A stretch of 64,000 bases of DNA from Candidatus Hydrogenedentota bacterium (GTDB lineage: Bacteria; Hydrogenedentota; Hydrogenedentia; Hydrogenedentales; JAEUWI01), in NCBI GenBank assembly GCA_016791475.1, contig JAEUWI010000007.1, positions 115,063-179,062 of the forward strand, read 5' to 3'. The translations under genes and the position numbers were made by a program. Positions 43,432-52,024 of the stretch are shown piece by piece. Under the pieces are notes generated by a model that ran no database searches, was not told the origin of the DNA, and was given only the letters and a program-made list of their open reading frames with translations. The first letter of the stretch is position 1, and every line of letters begins with the position of its first letter.

Positions 43432-44636
43432 GAATTATCGACGGCGGCGTCTGCGCGCCCCAGGGCTTTCAGGCCTCCGGCTTCAACGGCAACATCAAGG
43501 GGAAAGGTCTGGATCGGAAGGACTGCGCCCTGGTGACCAGCCAGGTCAAGGCCTCCATCGCGGGCACCTTTACCACCAACGTGCTCAAGGCCCCGCCCAT
43601 CCAGTGGACCGAGGGCGTGTGCATCCGCGGCGAAGGCCGGGCCATTTTTGTTAACAGCGGCAATGCCAACGCCTGCACCGGGTCCATTGGCGTGGCCGAT
43701 GCCCAGAAGACCGCCGAGCGTATCGCGCTGGCCCTGGAAGTGCCCGTGACGGAAGTTGCCGTACTGAGCACGGGTGTTATTGGCGTGCCACTGCCCATGG
43801 ATCGCATCCTGAACGGCGTGGACGGCTGTGTGAACGCCCTTTCTCCCGCGGGGAACCTCGATGCGGCCCAGGCCATCATGACGACCGACACCGTCGCCAA
43901 GGAAATGGCTATCGAGATCCCCCTCAGCACCGGGCCCATTCGTTTGGGGGCCATGGCCAAGGGCTCCGGCATGATCGCGCCCAACATGGCCACCATGATC
44001 GCCGTGCTGACCACGGACGCCCGGATTGCGCCGGAGAACCTGCGCGCCGCCCTCAAGCACTCGGTGGACCGTTCCTTCAACTGCATGTGCGTCGACAACG
44101 ACATGAGCACCTCCGACGCCGTGGTCTGCCTGGCCAACGGCATGGCCATGGGAGCGGCCCTGGAGCCCGGCACACCCGACTTCGAGGCCTTCGGTGAGGC
44201 CCTGGACCAGATTTGCGTCGCCATGGCCCAGGCCGTGGTGCGCGACGGCGAAGGGGCCACCAAATTCATCGAGATCCGGGTCAACGGCGCCGAGAACGAC
44301 AACGACGCCAAGACCGCCGCGCGGAGCATCGCCCATTCTCAGTTGTGCAAGACCGCCTTCTTCGGCGAAGATGCCAACTGGGGCCGGATCGCCTGTGCGG
44401 CGGGTTATTCCGGTGTGACCTTTTCCCCCGAAGACCTGAGCATCCTGCTGGGCGATCTGCCCGTGGTGCACGAGGGCCTTCCAACCCTTTTCGACGAGAC
44501 GGCGGCCAAGACCATTATGAGCCAGCGCGATATCGTGGTCTCGGTCAGTCTGGGCGACGGCCCCGGTTCGGCCGTGTTCTGGACCTCGGACCTCAGCCAC
44601 GCCTACGTCTCCATCAATGCCGACTACCGAACCTGA
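43428..44636 (+). CDS. argJ: Glutamate N-acetyltransferase / ornithine acetyltransferase
   Basis: A 402-residue ArgJ that recycles the acetyl group from N-acetylornithine to glutamate and so runs the cyclic arginine pathway. The self-cleavage site is in KGSGMIAPNMATM, where the Thr after Ala becomes the N-terminal nucleophile of the beta chain. NSGNANACTG forms the oxyanion region. The start overlaps the argC stop. Whether it is bifunctional (also using acetyl-CoA) cannot be read directly. Confidence 0.95.
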   Translation: MRIIDGGVCAPQGFQASGFNGNIKGKGLDRKDCALVTSQVKASIAGTFTTNVLKAPPIQWTEGVCIRGEGRAIFVNSGNANACTGSIGVADAQKTAERIALALEVPVTEVAVLSTGVIGVPLPMDRILNGVDGCVNALSPAGNLDAAQAIMTTDTVAKEMAIEIPLSTGPIRLGAMAKGSGMIAPNMATMIAVLTTDARIAPENLRAALKHSVDRSFNCMCVDNDMSTSDAVVCLANGMAMGAALEPGTPDFEAFGEALDQICVAMAQAVVRDGEGATKFIEIRVNGAENDNDAKTAARSIAHSQLCKTAFFGEDANWGRIACAAGYSGVTFSPEDLSILLGDLPVVHEGLPTLFDETAAKTIMSQRDIVVSVSLGDGPGSAVFWTSDLSHAYVSINADYRT

Positions 44637-44711
44637 TCCATGCCCGGAACGCGGGCCAAACGTTTCACCCCAGATTTGAGTGGCGGCAGCGCCGTCCGCA
44701 GAGCAGGTAAC

Positions 44712-45578
44712 ATGCAAGAGTCCATACAGAAAGCCGCCGTTCTCATCGAGGCCCTGCCCTACATCCGCGATTTCGAAGGCAAGACCGTCGTCATCAAATA
44801 CGGCGGCGCCGCCATGACCGATCCCGGGTTGCGCCGAAGCACCGCAGAAGACATCGTGCTCATGAAGTACGTGGGCATGAACCCCGTCATCGTCCACGGC
44901 GGCGGTCCGGCCATCAACGATACCCTCAAACGGCTCAATATTCAGTCGTCCTTCAACGCCCACGGCCTGCGTGTCACGGACGACGCCACGATTGAAGTCG
45001 TGGAGATGGTGCTGGCCGGCAAGCTCAACAAAGATATCGTCAGCCTGCTCAACCGCGCGGGCGGCAACGCCGTCGGCCTCTCCGGCAAAGACGGCAACCT
45101 CCTCTTCGCCCAGAAGAAGCTCATGCCGGATGGATCCGACATCGGCCACGTGGGCGAAATCGTCCAGGTGAACACCCGTATCGTGGACACCCTGACCGCC
45201 GCCGGGCTCGTTCCCGTCATTGCTCCCGTCGCCACGGATGCCCAGGGCGGCACGTGGAACGTGAACGCCGACACGGCCGCCGGTGAAGTTGCCGGCGCCC
45301 TCCGTGCCGAGAAGCTCGTCTTTCTCACCGACACCCCGGGGCTCCTGCGCGACGTGAAGGACCCGGATTCTCTGATCCACCAGTTGCGTGTGGATGAAGT
45401 GGGGCGGCTTCGCGGTGAAGGGATTATCGCCGGCGGCATGATTCCCAAGGTGGAAGCCTGCATCACCGCATTGACGGCGGGCGTGCGCAAGACGCATATT
45501 ATCGACGGGCGCGTATCCCACAGCCTGCTGCTCGAAATCTTCACCCGCGAAGGGCTGGGCACGCTGGTGAGTCACTGA
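44712..45578 (+). CDS. argB: Acetylglutamate kinase
   Basis: A 288-residue kinase that phosphorylates N-acetylglutamate. The ATG at 44712 is preferred; the frame is open to 44640, but family members begin with a helix such as ESIQKAAVLIEALPYI. KYGGAAM (nucleotide site), VHGGGPAIN (substrate site), and GGMIPKVEAC near the end are standard. Retention of the N-terminal helix suggests the arginine-sensitive hexameric form. A 9-bp-unit stem-loop follows. Confidence 0.95.
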   Translation: MQESIQKAAVLIEALPYIRDFEGKTVVIKYGGAAMTDPGLRRSTAEDIVLMKYVGMNPVIVHGGGPAINDTLKRLNIQSSFNAHGLRVTDDATIEVVEMVLAGKLNKDIVSLLNRAGGNAVGLSGKDGNLLFAQKKLMPDGSDIGHVGEIVQVNTRIVDTLTAAGLVPVIAPVATDAQGGTWNVNADTAAGEVAGALRAEKLVFLTDTPGLLRDVKDPDSLIHQLRVDEVGRLRGEGIIAGGMIPKVEACITALTAGVRKTHIIDGRVSHSLLLEIFTREGLGTLVSH

Positions 45579-45594
45579 GACGTGCGGGCGGGAA

Positions 45595-45666
45595 TGGGTC
45601 TTATGGGTTGGAATGAGATCGACCCCTTGTCCCATACGACCCATACGACCCATACGACCCATTTAT
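45595..45666 (+). terminator. Stem-loop of 9-bp units after argB
   Basis: gggtcttatgggt (45596-45608) can pair with acccatacgaccc copies in a run of three cccatacga units plus cccatttat (45631-45666). It begins 17 nt after the argB stop. A terminator or attenuating structure is inferred. Confidence 0.5.
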
Positions 45667-45716
45667 TACGGACTGCCCCCGACATCACCACCGCCAACAG
45701 AACAGGAGTTTGTGGT

Positions 45717-46361
45717 TTGGCCGAACCATCGTTCATACCCTATGAGTTGATTTCCGAGGGCGGCATTGTCATGTGGCCCATCTTCTTCTGTTCCTTCGTG
45801 GCCCTGGCGATCGTCATCGACCGCCTGCTCTTTCTGCGCCGCGCCTCCATCAACACCCGCGAGTTCATGGAGACCATGCGCCAGGTCCTGCGGCAAAACC
45901 GCATCCAGGAAGCCATCCAGATTTGCGACGAGACCGACGCGCCCATCGCGCGCCTCATGAAGGCCGGCGTGCTCAAGCACAACCGGAGCAAGGACGAGAT
46001 GCGCGAGGCCATTCAAGACGCCGGCAATCTGGAAATGCCCCACCTGGAGCGCCGTCTCTCCGCCCTGGCCACCTGCGCCAACGTCGCGCCCCTCCTCGGG
46101 CTGCTCGGCACGGTGACCGGCATGATCAAGGCCTTCGACCAGATTCAGAACAAACGCGGCCTGGTGAATCCCTCCGATCTGGCCGAGGGCATCGGCAACG
46201 CGCTCATCACCACGGCCGCCGGGCTGGTTGTCGCCATTCCGGCCCTGGTGGTCTACAATTACCTCGTCACACGGGTGGACAACCTCGTCGTGGAAATGGA
46301 AATCAGTTCGGCCGAGGTGGTCGATCTGCTGGCCCGCCACCGGGATGAAGACGGGGACTGA
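45717..46361 (+). CDS. ExbB/TolQ-family proton channel subunit
   Basis: A 214-residue protein if it begins at the TTG at 45717, which lies 8 nt after CAGGAG. The frame opens at 45582, but that part encodes only repeat-derived residues. Three membrane segments are visible: near the N-terminus (MWPIFFCSFVALAIVIDRLLF), and the pair around LLGLLGTVTGMIKAF and ALITTAAGLVVAIPALVVYNYL, which hold the conserved Thr positions. It would form the proton-driven motor with the ExbD-like protein encoded 3 nt downstream. Confidence 0.9.
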   Translation: MAEPSFIPYELISEGGIVMWPIFFCSFVALAIVIDRLLFLRRASINTREFMETMRQVLRQNRIQEAIQICDETDAPIARLMKAGVLKHNRSKDEMREAIQDAGNLEMPHLERRLSALATCANVAPLLGLLGTVTGMIKAFDQIQNKRGLVNPSDLAEGIGNALITTAAGLVVAIPALVVYNYLVTRVDNLVVEMEISSAEVVDLLARHRDEDGD

Positions 46362-46364
46362 TCC

Positions 46365-46820
46365 ATGCATTTCAAGCGGCAACACAAACGGCGCATCGTG
46401 GCGTCACTCGACATGACACCCCTCATCGATGTCGTGCTGCTGCTCCTGTTTTTCTTCATGCTGTCGTCCACCTTCGTGGCCCAGACCTCCGTGCCGATAC
46501 GAATACCCGAAGCCGAAGGCACACCCGAGCTGGAGACGAAAGACGCCATGCTCGTCCTCCAGTCCGGCGAAGGCGGTCCCGACAACGAGGGGATCATTCA
46601 GGTCAGCGGTGGAGCCCATGCGGAGCCCCTCGAAGTCGGCGACTGGGCCGCCCTGACCGAGGCCCTTTCCGCTATCGGCGAGACCACCCCCGATGCGTTT
46701 CTGATGATCTACGCCGATGAGCGCGTCACCTCCGGCCGCATGGTAAAAGTGCTCGGGATCGCCAACAGCGTGGGCATCGAACACTTCAGTGTCGCCGCCC
46801 AGACCCCCGACGACGGGTGA
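46365..46820 (+). CDS. ExbD/TolR-family protein
   Basis: A 151-residue protein with one N-terminal membrane segment. The key aspartate lies in the segment SLDMTPLIDVVLLLLFFFML, close to the start of the membrane helix. The rest is the small periplasmic domain. It completes the motor complex with the ExbB-like protein and energises the TonB-like protein encoded next. Confidence 0.92.
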   Translation: MHFKRQHKRRIVASLDMTPLIDVVLLLLFFFMLSSTFVAQTSVPIRIPEAEGTPELETKDAMLVLQSGEGGPDNEGIIQVSGGAHAEPLEVGDWAALTEALSAIGETTPDAFLMIYADERVTSGRMVKVLGIANSVGIEHFSVAAQTPDDG

Positions 46821-46825
46821 ACGCC

Positions 46826-47680
46826 ATGACCACCGAGGCGCCCCGCGAGGACTGGTACCAGTACTTTCGCAAGCCCGAAGCCGGCCGGGGATTCGCCGTG
46901 GCCCTTCTGGTTTCGGCCATCTTTCACCTGTCCATGGTGACCGTATTTCGGATCGTGACCTACATCCCGCGGGAGGATATCCGCTTCACCGAGTTCACCA
47001 TCGTTTCGGTAACCCCCGAGGCGGAGCCGTGGCCCGTTGTGGACGTGCTGGCGCCGGTTGGCGGCGCCGGCCCGCAACTGGCGTTGCGGGGACTCGCCGG
47101 CGCGGATTCAGGCGTCCAGTTGCCCACCATCGAATTCGCGGAACTGGACCGACTTCGTGTACGGGAGGAGAGCGATCCAGAACCTATCCGGCCCGAACCC
47201 CTCTTTCGCGAACCCTCCGACGATAGCTGGGCCCGCTTCAGCCGGGGACTGTCCAACATGTCCCGCAGCATCACCCAACTCCGCCTTTCCGGTGCGCCCG
47301 GCGTTGTAGAGCCCAGCCCGCTGCCAATGGAAGAAACACCGGCGCCACGCCCCGCCAGCAGGCCCGCCGAAGGCTTTGAAGCCTATGTGGTCTGGGCGGG
47401 CGCCCCCACGGATCGCAAGCTCCTCTTCGCCCCGCCCATTGAAGCCCTGTGGGACATCGATCCGGCGGAATTTACCCAGCCCATTGAAATGGTGTTGCAG
47501 GTTAACCCACTCGGGCGGGTGGTCAATGTCTTCAGCCCGAACCTCGACGCCCGCGAGCTCGTGGACGCGGTTCAGTTGTCGGCGCTCCAGTACCGCTTCG
47601 AGCCGCTGGAGGTGGGTGACGGCGCAAACCAGACCGCGACCCTCCGGGTTCAGCGTGAGGCAAGGGGCCAGTCGCGATGA
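46826..47680 (+). CDS. TonB-like energy transducer
   Basis: A 284-residue protein from the ATG at 46826, or 287 from the GTG at 46817 that overlaps the exbD stop. One membrane segment lies near residues 22-42 (FAVALLVSAIFHLSMVTVF), including the conserved His/Ser-type positions. A Pro-rich middle follows, and a C-terminal domain from about residue 190 (LLFAPPIEALWDIDPAEFTQPIEMVLQVNPLGRVV) resembles TonB/TolA carboxy domains. It would pass proton-motive energy to outer-membrane transporters. Its target is not encoded nearby. Confidence 0.72.
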   Translation: MTTEAPREDWYQYFRKPEAGRGFAVALLVSAIFHLSMVTVFRIVTYIPREDIRFTEFTIVSVTPEAEPWPVVDVLAPVGGAGPQLALRGLAGADSGVQLPTIEFAELDRLRVREESDPEPIRPEPLFREPSDDSWARFSRGLSNMSRSITQLRLSGAPGVVEPSPLPMEETPAPRPASRPAEGFEAYVVWAGAPTDRKLLFAPPIEALWDIDPAEFTQPIEMVLQVNPLGRVVNVFSPNLDARELVDAVQLSALQYRFEPLEVGDGANQTATLRVQREARGQSR

Positions 47681-48045
47681 TCGAAATCTCTTTGCCCGCC
47701 GCCCTGATCCTCTATTCCTCCATTATCGTCGCCGGCGCTTTCTTTATCTGGCTTCAGACGGAAGTCGTCACGCGCAAGGCCCATCTCGTGCTGGAGAAGC
47801 AATACCTCTGGCGCTGCACCTTCTGCTCCTATATCTATCTGGACACCGACGCCCTCCGCCACTCCACCTGCCCTCAGTGCCATTGTATCAACGTGCAGGA
47901 GGACAAGCAGGCCCGGTACATTCCCATATCCAAATCGCTACAGGCCGTGGAGGAGGTGGGCGAGGGGCAGGTCAGCCGCCGCAATCCATCGCGGGGCAAG
48001 CGGCCCGGCGCGAAACGCCGCGGGCCCCGGAAGCGCAGCCGGTAG
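47677..48045 (+). CDS. Small membrane zinc-ribbon protein in the exbB operon
   Basis: A 122-residue protein overlapping the TonB-like gene by four bases. One hydrophobic segment (about 9-30) is followed by a zinc ribbon with CTFC and CPQC pairs 14 residues apart, then a strongly basic tail (KRPGAKRRGPRKRSR). The ribbon and tail should face the cytoplasm. The coupling suggests a role in regulation or assembly of the ExbB/D complex; family unknown. Confidence 0.68.
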   Translation: MIEISLPAALILYSSIIVAGAFFIWLQTEVVTRKAHLVLEKQYLWRCTFCSYIYLDTDALRHSTCPQCHCINVQEDKQARYIPISKSLQAVEEVGEGQVSRRNPSRGKRPGAKRRGPRKRSR

Positions 48046-48091
48046 CACCGCGTCCGCAGGGGTGACTCTTTGGCGATCAAAGGCAATGAAG

Positions 48092-48272
48092 GGGTGCCAC
48101 CCGTACACGCGGGAGCCTGCGGCGACCAAGTTTACGGGTGTGTGATTGCGGCGGAAGAAGGTAGGCGTGTTGTTTTGAAGGGAACGCGGCAGGGGGCGGG
48201 TGAAACTTGTAAAACTCAGTGCCTTGACCCGTAAGCTCCCCCGCTGCGCTCCTCAGCGTACGGGCGGCACCC
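48092..48272. repeat. Imperfect inverted-repeat element
   Basis: Arms of about 45-50 bp (48092-48140 and 48227-48272). The best matching parts are gggtgccacccgtac with gtacgggcggcaccc (14 of 15) and tttacgggt with acccgtaag (8 of 9). The intervening DNA has no ORF. It fills the 260-nt gap between the convergent exb operon and the PP2C gene, and resembles a paired-REP or MITE-like remnant. Confidence 0.6.
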
Positions 48273-48305
48273 GAGGAGATTGGGGCGACCCTCTATCGCA
48301 ATCCC

Positions 48306-49214
48306 TTAACGAAACCAACTCAAGATGCGCTGCCAGAGGCTGGTGCTGGGCAGGACGATTTCCCGCGCACCCGGTTGGATCGGGGTTCTCGGAGGCACAT
48401 CCACCACCCGGATCGTTACCGCCGTCACGTTGTCCGTACCACCGTTTTCCAGAGCGAGTTCCACGACCTTGCGGGTGCCCGCCTTCAAGTCGCCGTCCGA
48501 AAGGCATTCGGCGATATCGGCGTTCGGCACCATGTTGGAGAGGCCGTCCGAGCAGATGAGCAGGGTGTCGCCCTGTTCGAGGCGCACCGCAAAAAGATCG
48601 ACGTCCACATCGGCCTTGATGCCGACGGCGCGCGTGATGAGATTCTTGAAGGAGCTGTTTTCGGCTTCCGCCTCGCTGATAACCCCATTGCGCACCTGCT
48701 CCGCCACCAGGGAATGATCTTCCGTGATCTGGTGGATCCCCGAGTGCTCGCGCAGCAGGTAAACCCGGCTGTCGCCCACCTGGGCGATATAGGCCCAGCC
48801 CCCGATGATGAGCACCGCCGAAACGGTCGTGCCCATTCCGGAATACTCCGGATTGGTCTCGGCTTCTTCGAATACCTGCTGATTGGCCTGGACCAGAGCG
48901 TCCCGGAGGGAGGGGGGAATGGCCGCGCGCGGCCCGTTGAAGTAGGCCTGATGCATGGCCCGCAGCGACATTCGGCTGGCGAATTCGCCCGCGCTCGCCC
49001 CGCCCATGCCGTCCGCCACGGAAAACAAAACACCGCGCTCGTCGGCGAGCACGGGATTCTTCGGGGCGCACATCAGGCAGGAGTCTTCATTTTTTTGGCG
49101 CTTCAGGCCTATATCGGTGAGGAGATGAGCCTGGAGATAGTCGCCGTACCAGGTGGCTTCAAAATTCTTGCCGTCCAACGGCCCGGCCACGGCGCCTGGA
49201 ATCAAATCGCTCAA
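48306..49214 (-). CDS. PP2C-family Ser/Thr protein phosphatase
   Basis: A 302-residue PPM-type phosphatase. Metal-binding and catalytic motifs are in order: the Arg/Asp region TDIGLKRQKNED, VADGMGGASAGE, GDSRVYLLRE, and TLLICSDGLSNMV, with GTDNVTAV at the C-terminal end. It hydrolyses phospho-Ser/Thr using two Mn/Mg ions. A plausible target is the large WD40 kinase encoded 6 kb away, since PknB-type kinases and PP2C enzymes act as pairs. Confidence 0.93.
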   Translation of the reverse strand: MSDLIPGAVAGPLDGKNFEATWYGDYLQAHLLTDIGLKRQKNEDSCLMCAPKNPVLADERGVLFSVADGMGGASAGEFASRMSLRAMHQAYFNGPRAAIPPSLRDALVQANQQVFEEAETNPEYSGMGTTVSAVLIIGGWAYIAQVGDSRVYLLREHSGIHQITEDHSLVAEQVRNGVISEAEAENSSFKNLITRAVGIKADVDVDLFAVRLEQGDTLLICSDGLSNMVPNADIAECLSDGDLKAGTRKVVELALENGGTDNVTAVTIRVVDVPPRTPIQPGAREIVLPSTSLWQRILSWFR

Positions 49215-49459
49215 CGGGGGGCTACCTCCCCGGACGTCCGGCAGAAGTGGGGGGTCAACGAAGGGTGCTCAGGCTCCGAAACACAATTCGACCAGGGAAT
49301 CGTGCCCGATGTGCGCATGACTCCCCGGAAAAAACGAACCGAAGCCGTTTCCACCCCGGGCCGGCGCATCTCTACCTGTTTCGCAACGGTGCCCATGTAA
49401 GCCTCCGTAGTAAGCGTTCCACCCTCGCCAAGGAGCATGGCATAGTTTTCGGTATTAAA

Positions 49460-49505
49460 GCAAAAAAAGCGGGACCGGACAACTATTCGTTTGCCCGGTC
49501 CCGCT
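49460..49505 (-). terminator. Rho-independent terminator of ilvC
   Basis: A perfect 11-bp stem, agcgggaccgg (49468-49478) and ccggtcccgct (49495-49505). On the minus strand it is followed by TTTTTTTGC. It lies 12 nt beyond the ilvC stop. Confidence 0.88.
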
Positions 49506-49516
49506 GGTCCATTTTG

Positions 49517-50614
49517 CTAGTTCTTTCCGCGTCCGGAAACGCCCTTGTCCGACTTGACCCGCTGGGCCTCGGGGACATTCGGGCGGAGGGCGCGGCTGGT
49601 CGCGCCGGCGCGCCACATTTCGCTGTTGCGCAGGTCGGAAAGCTCTTTGTCGAGCTTCTCCTTGTAGTCCGCGCCGCCGGTGGACTTGAGGACGCGCTTG
49701 CACTCTTCACCGCTCTTAACGCGGGCGTAGAGCTCTTTGAAGACCGGCAGGGTGGCCTTCTTGAACTTGGGCGACCAGTCGAGGGCGCCGCGCTGGGCCG
49801 TGGCGGAGCAGTTGGCGAACATCCAGTCCATGCCGTTCTCGTCGACCAGGCGGATGAGGCTCTGGGTGAGCTCCTCAACGGTTTCGTTGAAGGCTTCGGC
49901 GGGGCTGTGGCCGTTCTTGCGGAGCACTTCGTACTGGGCTTCCATGACGCCGGCCAGGGCGCCCATGAGGATACCGCGCTCGCCGGTGAGGTCGCTGTAT
50001 ACCTCCTTCTCAAAGGTGGTGTGGAACATGTAGCCCGAGCCGAGGGCGATGCCCAGGGCCAGGCAGCGGTCTTCGGCGCGACCGGTCGCGTCCTGGAAGA
50101 CGGCGTAGCTGGAGTTGATGCCGACGCCCGCCAGGTAGTTGCGGCGCACCGAGGTGCCGGAACCTTTGGGGGCGACCATGATCACGTCCACATCCGCCGG
50201 GGGGACGACTTTGGTGTGTTCTTTATAGGTGATGGAGAAGCCGTGGGAGAAATAGAGGGCCATGCCGGGCTTCAGCATTTTCTTCAGCGTGGGCCAGTAG
50301 GCTTTCTGGGCGGCGTCCGACACGAGGAACTGCACCACGGTGGCGCGCTCCACGGCTTCCTCGGTGGTGAAAAGGTTCTTGCCCTTTTCCCAGCCGTCCT
50401 TCTGCGCGCGCTTCCAGCTTTCCTTGGAATCCTTGCGCAGGCCCACGATGACGTTGAAGCCGTTGTCGCGCATGTTCAGCGCCTGCGCCGGACCCTGCAC
50501 GCCGTAGCCGATCACGGCGATCACTTCGTCCTTCAGGACCTTCTTGGCCTTCGCCATGGGAAATTCTTTGCGCGTGACGACGTGTTCTTCAACTCCGCCA
50601 AAATCGATTTGCAT
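49517..50614 (-). CDS. ilvC: Ketol-acid reductoisomerase
   Basis: A 365-residue enzyme of valine, leucine and isoleucine biosynthesis that converts acetolactate-type acids to dihydroxy acids with NADPH and Mg2+. The cofactor motif reads IGYGVQGPAQALNMRDNG. The metal region is SDLTGERGILMGALAGVMEAQYE. The N-terminal FGGVEEHVVTRKEFP extension and overall length match the class with a longer N-terminus. It has its own terminator and no other ilv gene nearby. Confidence 0.95.
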   Translation of the reverse strand: MQIDFGGVEEHVVTRKEFPMAKAKKVLKDEVIAVIGYGVQGPAQALNMRDNGFNVIVGLRKDSKESWKRAQKDGWEKGKNLFTTEEAVERATVVQFLVSDAAQKAYWPTLKKMLKPGMALYFSHGFSITYKEHTKVVPPADVDVIMVAPKGSGTSVRRNYLAGVGINSSYAVFQDATGRAEDRCLALGIALGSGYMFHTTFEKEVYSDLTGERGILMGALAGVMEAQYEVLRKNGHSPAEAFNETVEELTQSLIRLVDENGMDWMFANCSATAQRGALDWSPKFKKATLPVFKELYARVKSGEECKRVLKSTGGADYKEKLDKELSDLRNSEMWRAGATSRALRPNVPEAQRVKSDKGVSGRGKN

Positions 50615-50827
50615 GTTTTTTCTCCAGAGAGTAAAAATAGGCCCGCCCCGGATTTATGGGGAAAGGCGAGGGGACGATTTGCGTCGGGCCGTGCTCAAGG
50701 CTCGGGTGCCGCACCATGCGGGCATCCGTGACGCTTCGGAAACTATGCGCACAACCCGCATATTGTAGTACGCAAGCGGTGGCGATTCAAGAATTTGAGA
50801 TTTTCGGGCGCATCGGTTGGATTGTCG

Positions 50828-50911
50828 GACCGATCAGACGGATCAGACCGATCAGACGGATCGGCGAGATCCCGCCGACTACATGGATCCGTCGGATCCG
50901 TCCCATCGTCG
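50828..50911 (-). terminator. Stem-loop of 9-bp units downstream of the SMP-30 gene
   Basis: Units gaccgatca, gacggatca, gaccgatca and gacggatcg run from 50828 to 50863. They can pair with the reverse units ggatccgtc, ggatccgtc and ccatcgtcg (50885-50911). The structure starts 9 nt past the minus-strand stop. Confidence 0.5.
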
Positions 50912-50919
50912 CCACATCG

Positions 50920-51807
50920 CTATTTCTTACCCGCGGGAAAAATCCCCGCGACGCTGGTTTTCACCGTGTACACGCTCGTGCGCGCCGTGACATACAGGGT
51001 CTTGCCATCCTTGCCGCCAAAACCGCAGTTGGCCGGACCTTCCGGCAGCACCACCGTCTCCAGCAGGTCGCCCGCCGGGCCATACACCCGCACGCCGTCT
51101 TCGCAGGTCGCCCAGATGTTGCCCTGCGTGTCCGCCTTAATGCCGTCGGGGTAGGGGAGTTGACAGAAGACCTTGCCGCCTTCGTAGGCCCCGGTTTCCC
51201 CGATGCCAAAGACCCAAATGTCGCCCACCTTCTCCGAGGGCTCGTGGTCGCCCTCGGTATCGGCGACATAGAGCATCTTCTCATCGGGCGACAGGCAGAG
51301 GCCGTTGGGCTTGTTGAAATGCTTGCCCACCAGCGTCACCGTTTTCGATTCGGGCTCGATTGCGTAGACCCCGCTGAAGCCCAGCTCGGAATTGGCCATA
51401 CCGCCTTCCAGTCCGTAGGGCGGATCCGTGAAAAAGATAACCCCGTCTCCCCGAACGATCACATCGTTCGGACTGTTGAACTTCTTGCCCTCGAATGTCT
51501 CGGCCAGCACGGTGATCGTCCCGTCCTTTTCCGTCCGGGTCACCCGGCGCGTCTTGTGTTCCGCCGCGATCAGTCGCCCTTCCCGATCCAGCGTCAGACC
51601 ATTGGATTGTCCGCTCGGATCGCGGAAAATCTCACGCTTGCCCGTGTAAATCCGATCCGCGGGAATATCGCTGAACAGCAGGGTGCCGTCCGCCCGCCAG
51701 ACCGGGCCTTCGGTAAACTGATGGCCCGTGGAGAGGGGTGAAACACTGGCGGGATCGTGCAATGCGGCCAGGGATGTGGCGGCGGCGATCAGGGCGTTTA
51801 GCAGCAT
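50920..51807 (-). CDS. SMP-30/gluconolactonase-like lactonase
   Basis: A 295-residue protein with a short signal-like N-terminus (MLLNALIAAATSLAALHD). The six-bladed propeller motifs include EGPVWRADGTLLFSDI, the metal-site Asn in FNSPNDVIVRGDG, FFTDPPYGLEG, and NKPNGLCLSPDEKMLYVADT. These residues place a divalent metal in the propeller centre. Probable role: hydrolysis of a sugar lactone, consistent with periplasmic sugar oxidation elsewhere in the window. Confidence 0.9.
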   Translation of the reverse strand: MLLNALIAAATSLAALHDPASVSPLSTGHQFTEGPVWRADGTLLFSDIPADRIYTGKREIFRDPSGQSNGLTLDREGRLIAAEHKTRRVTRTEKDGTITVLAETFEGKKFNSPNDVIVRGDGVIFFTDPPYGLEGGMANSELGFSGVYAIEPESKTVTLVGKHFNKPNGLCLSPDEKMLYVADTEGDHEPSEKVGDIWVFGIGETGAYEGGKVFCQLPYPDGIKADTQGNIWATCEDGVRVYGPAGDLLETVVLPEGPANCGFGGKDGKTLYVTARTSVYTVKTSVAGIFPAGKK

Positions 51808-52024
51808 GGTGGGAACCTCCGTAGCTTCGAAATCTGTTGCTTCGCGTCAAGTGTAATCCACGCTACCACGATTCTCACGCGCCACGCGAGTTCCCGCGCG
51901 CGCGCCGAAAATAAACATATACACAAAAGGCATTATTGTATATATTAGCGGTGTAAGAATTGTTGCCGCATGTCGTGGTGGACCGGCCACGCACGCCCGC
52001 GGGTGGCCAAAGGGAGAGAGACCC

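Noticed and set aside
43410..45662. Minus-strand open frame of 750 codons
   Set aside because: It lies opposite argC, argJ and argB, which have clear family motifs. The composition is low-complexity (His, Gly, Val).
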